A DNA stretch of 64,000 bases from Craterostigma plantagineum (lineage: Eukaryota > Streptophyta > Magnoliopsida > Lamiales > Linderniaceae). Within the stretch, counting starts at the first letter, position 1; every line of letters starts with the position of its first letter. The notes below the pieces were generated by a model. That model made no database searches. It was not told the DNA's origin and worked only from the letters and a program-made list of their open reading frames with translations. Of the stretch, positions 57,648-64,000 are shown piece by piece. Position numbers and translations under genes: made by a program. The stretch covers positions 372,001 to 436,000 of the forward strand of contig JAPQWV010000125.1 in NCBI GenBank assembly GCA_027422505.1, written 5' to 3'.

Positions 57648-59831
57648 ATGAATTTGGATTCGTCTTACGGGCCTTTTGATAGTTCGGTGTTGACGATGCA
57701 ATCAAATCACCGTAGTAGTGATTTATTGTTAGACCAGGGTGCGATAGATAAGACTATTAAAATTAGGTCCTTAGAAAATGTTGTATGGGGTACTAGAGAA
57801 GCACCGAATGTTCTACACGGTCGCTTGTTAGATAAGTTGAACGATATGGGTCTATACAGCGTCTACAGCTGTATGTCACAGAGGATTGACCCTCATTTGA
57901 TTACAGCATTAGTAGAGCGTTGGAGGAAGGAGACCCATACGTTTCATTTTTTTGTCGGGGAGGCGACCGTCACTTTAGAGGACGTAGGAATTTTGTGGGG
58001 TTTGCCTGTAGACGGTAGTTGTGTGTCCGGTGTGATCCAACCGAGGACGGTCACACAGTGGATGGACGAGTCAGAGCGGTTGCTAGGTTTTAGACCGCCT
58101 GCTGAGAAAATTAAGGGGTCATCGCTTTCGATGAAGTCGTTAGCGAATTGGTTGTTGGCCCATCGGATTTCGGATGATAGTGACGAGGAAGAAGTTGAGT
58201 GTTCAGCGAGGGGATATGCGATGCTGCTATTTGGTGCCGTGATATTCCCCGACTGTAGCGCGAGCACCGTTTCGTTGACCTACCTTCAGCTGTTGGAGGA
58301 TATTGATGAGGTGGCCACGTTTAGTTGGGGTAGTGCGGTCCTAGCGTTCCTGTACAGAGAGCTCTGTTCGGCATGCGAGCCGAAAAAACTTAATATAGGC
58401 GGACCCCTACGGCTGTTGCAGGTAATTATATAGACACTTTGAGTAATTTCTGAGTTATTTTTTAAAAATTAATTAAAACATGTGATTTGTTTTAGGCATG
58501 GGCATACGTGAGGATTCTGTCGTTTCAGCCACATCGTGAGATTCATTGTATCGCCATGGAGCCCAGTATAGTCGACGGGATAGAGTTACCGATCCCGCCA
58601 CATGCTGCGAGGTATGGTCGTCCATAAAGTTGTTAATTTTTTCCTTGTTACATTTATAAAGGTTGTGTAAATATACGACAGGTGGAACGCGTTATACGAT
58701 CATACGACATCGACAAACTCGAACATACGCACCATCCGCGAGTGCTTTGATCGCCTACGAGCGCATCAATTTGTATGGGAGCCGTACGATATGACGCTTC
58801 CGGAGATTGTCGCACTTCCTCCCCAATGCTTACCGATCGCCTGTCGATCGAGGTGTCCTCTCGTCTTCTTCAATATCGTGGAGTGGCATTACCCCGAACG
58901 GGTACTTCAACAGTTTTGGAATCATCCAAGGGATTCACGTTACGCCGCCGTATCGAGATACCAATCTCCATACGTACGAGCGTCGACAGTGGGCGGGATG
59001 GATTGGAGGACGCATCATGCGGACTGGAATGGACTATGGGAGGACCGAGAGGAGAACGTCGTTCATGGTCCTCCCACGACTGCACTCGTGTCGGTGGAGG
59101 ACGGATATTACGAATGGTTTCATCGAATCACTCGCCTCTACATATCTCCACATGCGGTGCAGATGTCACGGGGCTTCCAGATGGAGGATGCAGTATTTAT
59201 GTCGACCATCGTAAGTTAATTTATTTATTAATGTTATTTCGACAATATCTCAAATGATATAATTTGCGCAATTCACGAACAGGAACGCGGGGTTCACGAC
59301 AGCCTATGTTACGCAAGGAGTGGCAACTATGACCAGTCGATCCATTTGCTGGAGCAAATGGATAGTATGTTCATCTCGCACCGCCAAGTTCGAAGGACTA
59401 ATGAGGCCGGCACATCTCACGTGCATGAGCCCGGCACATCTCACGGGCATGAGCCGGAACATCTCACGGGCTTGAGCCCGGAACATCTCAAGTGCAAGAG
59501 GCCGGAACATCTCAGGTGCACGAAGTTGTTAACCCGTCTTTCTTTGACGATTTTTCGCCCTTCTTCCAGTCATCTGCAGCCCAACACAACTCACAGCAGC
59601 AGGATATGGACCATCAGGTATATTAAATTAATTTAAATTGGAAGCCCTTAAATTATTTACCAAAATTAAAAATTGGTGGCTACATTTTAGGCGTTTACGA
59701 CACCTTCACCACGGCCGCGACGACCTCGAAGTCCGGCTGACGATGCGGAGCAAGGTAACCGTCGAGGAAACAGAGTACGTAGGCCAGCTCGTTGTGGGAC
59801 TGGCGGTCATTTGGCTCATCATGGCCGATAG
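57648..59831 (+). CDS. Plant mobile domain (PMD, MAIN-like) protein of the element
   Basis: Five exons by GT/AG and reading phase: 57648-58421, 58496-58611, 58682-59210, 59283-59617, 59691-59831. PMD proteins are of two kinds: host nuclear factors (MAIN/MAIL1, needed for silencing and genome stability) and copies carried by transposons. PMD marks: RSLENVVWGTREAPNVLHG, FHFFVGEATVTLEDVGILWG, LPVDGSCVSGV, AWAYVRILSFQPHREI and ERVLQQFWNHP-type blocks. The C-terminus is basic and ends CGTGGHLAHH, as in transposon PMD proteins. Exon 4 has five 8-residue repeats (GTSHxHEP type). Total exon length is 1,895 nt, one short of 632 codons, because one base is missing in the third repeat near 59453; otherwise 631 aa would be open. 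Confidence 0.82.
59400..59524 (+). repeat. 24-bp tandem repeat in PMD exon 4
   Basis: Five units of GGCACATCTCACGxGCATGAG type, 24 bp each (8 residues), the third unit 23 bp. The missing base causes the only frameshift in the PMD gene. Confidence 0.8.
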
Positions 59832-59929
59832 ATCTTTATGTGAAATGTTATATTTTATTTTGTAATGACTATTATTATATTTTGCATTACTTATTAATCT
59901 TATTAACAACTTTTTTTGTTATTACTGTA

Positions 59930-60235
59930 GTTTATTATTCTATTTATATATTTATTTATTATTATTATTAGTTATTATTATTATTTATTATTATTATTTA
60001 TTATTGTTATTATTACTATTATTATTAGTATTATTTATTATTACTATTATTATTACCCGAGCTTAATCTTATCACTTAATCTTATTATTATTATATTTTT
60101 TATTATTACTCTATTTTTTTATTACTATGCTATTTATTATTATTTAGTATTATTTTATTTAGTATTTTTATTATTTATTATTATTTATTATTATTATTTA
60201 TTATTATTATTTTAAACCGATTATTATTATTATTA

Positions 60236-60279
<44 letters not shown>

Positions 60280-60441
60280 CGAGCTTAATCTTATCACTTA
60301 ATCTTATTATTATATTTTTTATTATACTCGATTTTTTTATTACTATGCTATTTATTATTATTATTTATTATTATTATTTATTATTATTATTTATTATCAG
60401 TATTTATTATTATTATTATTCATTATTATTATTTTAAACCG

Positions 60442-60487
<46 letters not shown>

Positions 60488-60488
60488 G
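59930..60488. repeat. Long ATT/TTA microsatellite with internal duplication
   Basis: About 560 bp of (ATT)n broken by unique words. ACCCGAGCTTAATCTTATCA occurs at about 60055 and 60278, and TTTTAAACCGATTATTATT at about 60212 and 60432, so a segment of about 220 bp was tandemly duplicated. It lies where the body of the transposase should continue. Confidence 0.88.
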
Positions 60489-61416
60489 TATGCCCTCAGT
60501 CTCCATGGGCAATCAGACGTATGATTACATTGGACACTCCAACGTATGTTGCTCTCGTTGACGTGATACTCGCGTCTAGCAATCCTGATCGAAAAATCGT
60601 CGACGGCACGTTGTAAATGCTTTTTACTTTGAAAAATCATACCTCGACAAAACATAGGGTTATCTCTGTCGTAAAACTCCACATAACCACCGTAGTCGTC
60701 GCCACTAGGAGGTGGCATTTGGTACGTTTGAAAAAATGGGACGGACTGAAAAAGCGTTGGAGCAGCTGAGTCCAGCGGAGTGGTATCATCTGGCGCATCG
60801 TCGTCGTCGTTCTCGTCGTCCTCGTCGGGGTTGGGTAACTCCGACAGTGGTCCTCGTCGTCCGCTTCCGAATCACTAACATCAACGTCTTCCTCTGCTTC
60901 AGGCACGAAATCTGGCTCCGGTTCTGAGCCGGATTCCGGCATATTGAGTGGAACACCAACCTCCGGCATCTCCAGAGAAACATTACTGAACCCTGCCATC
61001 ACTGAGACGATGTCGGGAAAATCCGGACAGGCATAACTCGAAGAACCAACTTCAAAATTCCAATGAGGCTATTCGTTCAAATCAAAACTTGAATTTTCAA
61101 CTAGTTCAACAAAAACCTCAACACAATTGTTCTCCGAATCAGGATGAATGAAAAATTGTAAATCGTTGTCGTTGGAGATTCGGAATAATTGATGAAAGAT
61201 GCGGGAATGTTGAAAGAATTCATTTTTGGCTTGGACAAGTAGCGAAAAACGACTGCTATCAGCACCCGTAATTTCGAACAGCAATGACGTAAACTCAGAA
61301 AAATTGGTGTTGCGGCGAATCCGCCTATACGCAATAGGACGGATACTATAACTGACGACAGAATCAGATGATTGAATCGCCGAAATATACTATGATTTGT
61401 ACACGATAGACACCAT
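60489..61416 (-). pseudogene. MuDR-type transposase, N-terminal part only
   Basis: Candidate ATG at 61416 with a stop eight codons later, then RPIAYRRIRRNTNFSEFTSL and a PB1-like N-terminal region, an acidic stretch (PEAEEDVDVSDSEADDED) and, after a frameshift, MPPPSGDDYGGYVEFYD. Next is the MuDR N-terminal domain: FCRGMIFQSKKHLQRAVDDF, SIRIARREYHV and NHTSDCPWRLRA. A stop follows and then the ATT repeat. The DDE catalytic domain and SWIM zinc finger are missing, so this cannot catalyse transposition. Confidence 0.85.
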
Positions 61417-61489
61417 TTTTGTGTTGGATTTTTATGTTGGATTTTTGTGTTGTGTTTTAGAAAGCGAAATGGGGGTATTTATGGAAATA

Positions 61490-61867
61490 TAATTCGTAAG
61501 TCTTACGTACGAGTTACGTGTATTATTGCACCACTCGCATGTAACTCGTATGAAGTTTTTACGAGTTACTTCCACTATGTACTGACACTGCATGGCCATG
61601 CAAGTTGGTCAGCCACGTACGTAAATCGTATGAATAATATACGATTTACTAACTCGTACTCAAATCATACGAGTTACGAGCTAATTTTATTACGCCACGT
61701 CAGGTCAACGTTCCACCGTTAGTAACTCGTATGTATGTAATGCGAGTTATAACTCGTAACAAATTCATACGAGATACTTTTCAACTTTTTCCCACGTCAG
61801 GTCAGCGGGCCACCTCGCACGAGTAAAACGTAATAATTTCATACGAGTTACTAACTCGTATAATAAA
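61490..61867. repeat. Right subterminal array of CATACGAGTTA motifs
   Basis: Around a dozen copies of TAACTCGTATGAA/TTCATACGAGTTAC variants in both orientations across 380 bp, interleaved with two copies of CCACGTCAGGTCA. Confidence 0.72.
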
Positions 61868-61958
61868 CATACGAAGTTTTCTATTTTATTAATGCTTTTC
61901 GTTGTACGTTTATTTCGTTAATGTTTAATATTTTTTTGTTTATTTTATTAAAAATACC
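61868..61958 (-). repeat. Right terminal inverted repeat of the Mutator-like element
   Basis: Reverse complement matches 56845-56935. It ends TTTATTTTATTAAAAATACC before the GTACATATGG duplication. Confidence 0.92.
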
Positions 61959-62045
61959 GTACATATGGTATGTATATACTCTCGGCATTAATTCATTTCA
62001 GTAGGTTGAACTTCTTGCATTTAATGCGCTGTACTATTGTTAGAG

Positions 62046-62634
62046 GCAATGTTTTGAAAACCGGACCGGACCGGCTGGTTCCGGCCGGAAACCGGCGAAC
62101 CGGCCGGAAATCCGGTCCGATTCCGGTCCGGTTTAAGCTTCATTAAAAAAAAGAAGAAAAGTAAATTAAATATGTAAGTCTTAAAAACGACTAAAAAGTA
62201 GGTCTTTTAATGTGGCTCCGTGGTCGAGAACGGGCTTATTATCTGAGTGGGCTGGGTTCGAATCTCCTCCCCATCATTTTTATTGTTTTCTAATTAACTT
62301 ATGAATCATATATTTTATTTTTATATCGTTTTGACCCCAAATTTTATAATTTTAATTTCTGTAACCCACTGTAAATTATTCCTAACCCCAATACAATTTA
62401 TTTTATTTAATTTTGACCCACAATTTTATAAAATTGTACTATAGAAAACAATTACTAAATAAACATGTATATAATTTATGTTATTTGGTTGATTCAATCA
62501 TAAAAATATGTAGAATCATATATAAACATACCGGTTTGACTACGGTTTGATTCCGATTTTATACCGGTTAAACCACTAAACCTTAAACCACTAAAATTTC
62601 CGGTCCGGTTCGAAAACCCGGTTTCAGAACCATG
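62046..62634. mobile_element. hAT-like MITE with tRNA-like core
   Basis: 589 bp. Ends are GCAATGTTTTGAAAACCGG and, read inward, CATGGTTCTGAAACCGGG, both rich in CCGGTCCGG. Flanked by GTTAGAG (62039-62045) and GTTAGAA (62635-62641); the empty site GTTAGAA is at 27987-27993. No ORF of note. A tRNA-like segment lies in the middle. Confidence 0.82.
62213..62273 (+). ncRNA. tRNA-like sequence with A and B boxes
   Basis: TGGCTCCGTGG resembles the pol III A box and GGTTCGAATCT the B box, 42 bp apart, followed by CCTCCCCA. There is no matching 5' acceptor strand, so it is not a tRNA gene; it looks like a tRNA fragment or SINE head. The first 44 bp are identical to 4614-4657. Confidence 0.5.
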
Positions 62635-62931
62635 GTTAGAAGTGAATGAAATCTCAAATCTTGAGATAAAATGGCTGGAAAAATATGTATGTAATACACA
62701 TATATCATGTGGTGTATGCTTTTCTCCATTTTCTCTCTTATTTTGTTCTGATCCTTCAATCGTAAATGAAGGCCGAAAGAGATTTTTTTGTTTTTTGTTT
62801 TTGTAATTTTTTTCATACATACGAACCTATCGAACGAATATCTATGACAATAACTGAGTAACCAAATCATTAAATAAAATCAGATAATTCAGTTTAATTT
62901 TTTTTCCTTAAATGCTTTGTTTGTTAGAAAC

Positions 62932-63416
62932 AAGGGTCAATTTGAAATCAGGCCCCCTTAAGGGCTTGATTTCGAATTCAGGCCCCCTTTAAGAATTTTT
63001 TAGGTTAAATGATCAATTTTGTGTGGTGTAAAATAGTTGTATAAAAGATATATGAACTGGTATAGAATGATCGTTTTGTGTTACAAACTTTTAACATACT
63101 GGTATGTTAAAGCAATGAAGTGGTACTGAAGAAAATAAACTGGTATCAGATATACCGAATTATGATATTGTGTTACAAAATTTCAACATACTGGTATATC
63201 AGAGCAATGAAGTGGTACTGCAGAAAATAAACTGGTATCAGATGATCATAAACTAATACCGGTGAATTATGATTTTGTGTTACAAAATTTCAACATACTG
63301 GTATGTCAGAGCAATGAAGTGGTACTGCAGAAAATAAGTCCTTAAAACTAATTTTTTTGACAAGAGGGCCTGAATCCTAAATGATAGTTATGGGGGGCCT
63401 GAAATGAAAATGCCCC
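62932..63416. mobile_element. GGCCCCC-ended MITE with CTGGTAT tandem repeats
   Basis: 485 bp. Ends AAGGGTCAATTTGAAATCAG and, read inward, GGGGCATTTTCATTTCAGG. Each is followed by a run of C and a second AGGCCC copy inside, so the termini are doubled. Flanked by a perfect 7-bp TAGAAAC (62925-62931 and 63417-63423); the empty site is 28281-28287. No ORF. Confidence 0.85.
63080..63340. repeat. Tandem repeats inside the GGCCCCC MITE
   Basis: Three units of about 93-107 bp, each with ACATACTGGTATxTxAxAGC and GAAGTGGTACTG then AGAAAATAAACTGGTATCAG (the third unit ends early). The CTGGTAT word recurs in each. Confidence 0.85.
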
Positions 63417-63423
63417 TAGAAAC

Positions 63424-63652
63424 GATGACCGAATGAAATTATGTTAATAACAATTCAACCAATCTGCTTCATCGGCTGGTTTCGTATTCACATGCAATAT
63501 CAAGAAAATCTATGTTTACTATTTCAGCAAATAGTTGTTTGTACTTTCTATGCCTTCATGTAATTAATATACTTATTGTTCATTCTCGGGAAAGGTAATA
63601 CTACATTCCAATGTCAATGTTGACTTTATATTAAATTTCTAGAAAAAATATA
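63424..63652. other. Spacer d/e, unit 5
   Basis: Copy of 28288-28520; no gene. Confidence 0.5.
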
Positions 63653-63895
63653 TTCCCTCCGTCCCAAACCATTCTATACATTTTACTAAATCGGGCGTCC
63701 CACATCTTTTGTACATTTCCTTATTTAGCAAAAAAACTATCACAAACAATCAATATAATAATATTAAATATTCTTAAAAGACGTGTCAAAATATAGACTT
63801 TTTTACCTTTTAATTATAATATATTATTAAAACATTCAGTTTTTTAATTCTCGTGTCAACTCCCACATGTCCAAAATCATTTGGGACACAGGGAG
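63653..63895. mobile_element. Stowaway MITE, copy 2
   Basis: 243 bp, TTCCCTCCGTCCC...GGGACACAGGGAG with TA on both sides; at the same site as copy 1, so it predates the split of units 2 and 5. The window ends 105 bp later in spacer e. Confidence 0.9.
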
Positions 63896-64000
63896 TATAG
63901 TGCAATCTAGTTGTGTAAAAGCATAGCTAATTGCTAAAAGCTTGTCTTGGCTTTCTTTTGTAAAGATGATGTGAACCAAAAGTCAACTACAATTTGCAAC

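Larger units (their letters stand above)
56845..61958. mobile_element. Mutator-like element carrying a PMD gene
   Basis: 5,114 bp with inverted ends of about 90 bp (both read inward GGTATTTTTAATAAAATAAA) and a perfect 10-bp duplication GTACATATGG (56835-56844 and 61959-61968). The empty site is 27907-27916. It contains subterminal motif arrays, a GC-rich block, a five-exon PMD gene (+), an ATT microsatellite and the N-terminal part of a MuDR-type transposase (-), which face each other tail to tail. The transposase lacks its catalytic part, so the element is now non-autonomous. Confidence 0.93.

Noticed and set aside
62213..62273. A functional tRNA gene
   Set aside because: Has A- and B-box-like words but no pairing acceptor stem.
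1..64000. CRISPR arrays, rRNA genes or bacterial-type operons
   Set aside because: None seen; content is typical of plant nuclear DNA.

Overview
This is plant nuclear DNA. It holds an R1-type CC-NB-LRR (NLR) cluster, plant LTR retrotransposons (Athila-lineage Ty3 and two Ty1/copia types), Mutator-like, hAT-like, Stowaway and Helitron-like DNA elements, a plant mobile domain (PMD) gene, a plant type-C response-regulator relic and a TM9SF relic. R1/late-blight-type NLRs are typical of asterids, so an asterid eudicot, possibly Lamiales or Solanales, is my inference.

The backbone is a segment repeated about five times head to tail. Reading the + strand, a full unit is: (a) a 62-codon minus-strand ORF and a two-exon response-regulator relic; (b) an AT-rich spacer ending in a relic of another NLR's LRR; (c) an NLR on the minus strand; (d) its upstream spacer; (e) a Stowaway site; (f) a TM9SF pseudogene on the + strand; (g) a diverged NLR tail fragment on the minus strand; (h) a spacer holding a 1.88-kb solo LTR at one fixed site with TSD TTTTC. 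Unit 1 is about 1-11.9 kb, unit 2 11.9-36.7 kb, unit 3 36.7-44.5 kb, unit 4 44.5-52.6 kb and unit 5 52.6-64 kb (runs off the window).

The five NLR bodies differ in fate. NLR1 (1720-4305) has a 21-bp deletion that leaves an in-frame stop just after RNBS-B. NLR2 (14208-15944) lost its 5' half to a deletion that also removed the start of an Athila LTR. NLR3 (38777-40715) has an 11-bp frameshifting deletion after codon 10 and lacks most of its LRR. NLR4 (47138-49771, 877 aa) and NLR5 (53217-55871, 884 aa) are open full-length genes. All other host genes seen (response regulator, TM9SF) are broken duplicates.

Mobile DNA explains most of the rest: an hAT-like element (about 4.58-6.30 kb) containing a foldback MITE; an 11.3-kb Athila element (15.94-27.28 kb); a 2.6-kb copia-type element inside TM9SF copy 2, with gag and protease but no recognisable integrase or reverse transcriptase; a 5'-truncated copia inside the third solo LTR (41.74-44.35 kb); a poly(A) retroposon (45.48-46.01 kb); a Helitron-like insert (50.36-52.63 kb); a 5.1-kb Mutator-like element (56.85-61.96 kb) carrying a five-exon PMD gene and only the N-terminal part of a MuDR transposase; and two further MITEs. 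Because the units are paralogous, several insertions have an empty site elsewhere in the window, which fixes their boundaries and target duplications to the base.

The most interesting object is the PMD-carrying Mutator-like element: near-perfect ends, a 10-bp target duplication, subterminal arrays of a short motif, an almost intact PMD gene, and a 0.55-kb ATT repeat where the catalytic part of the transposase should be.
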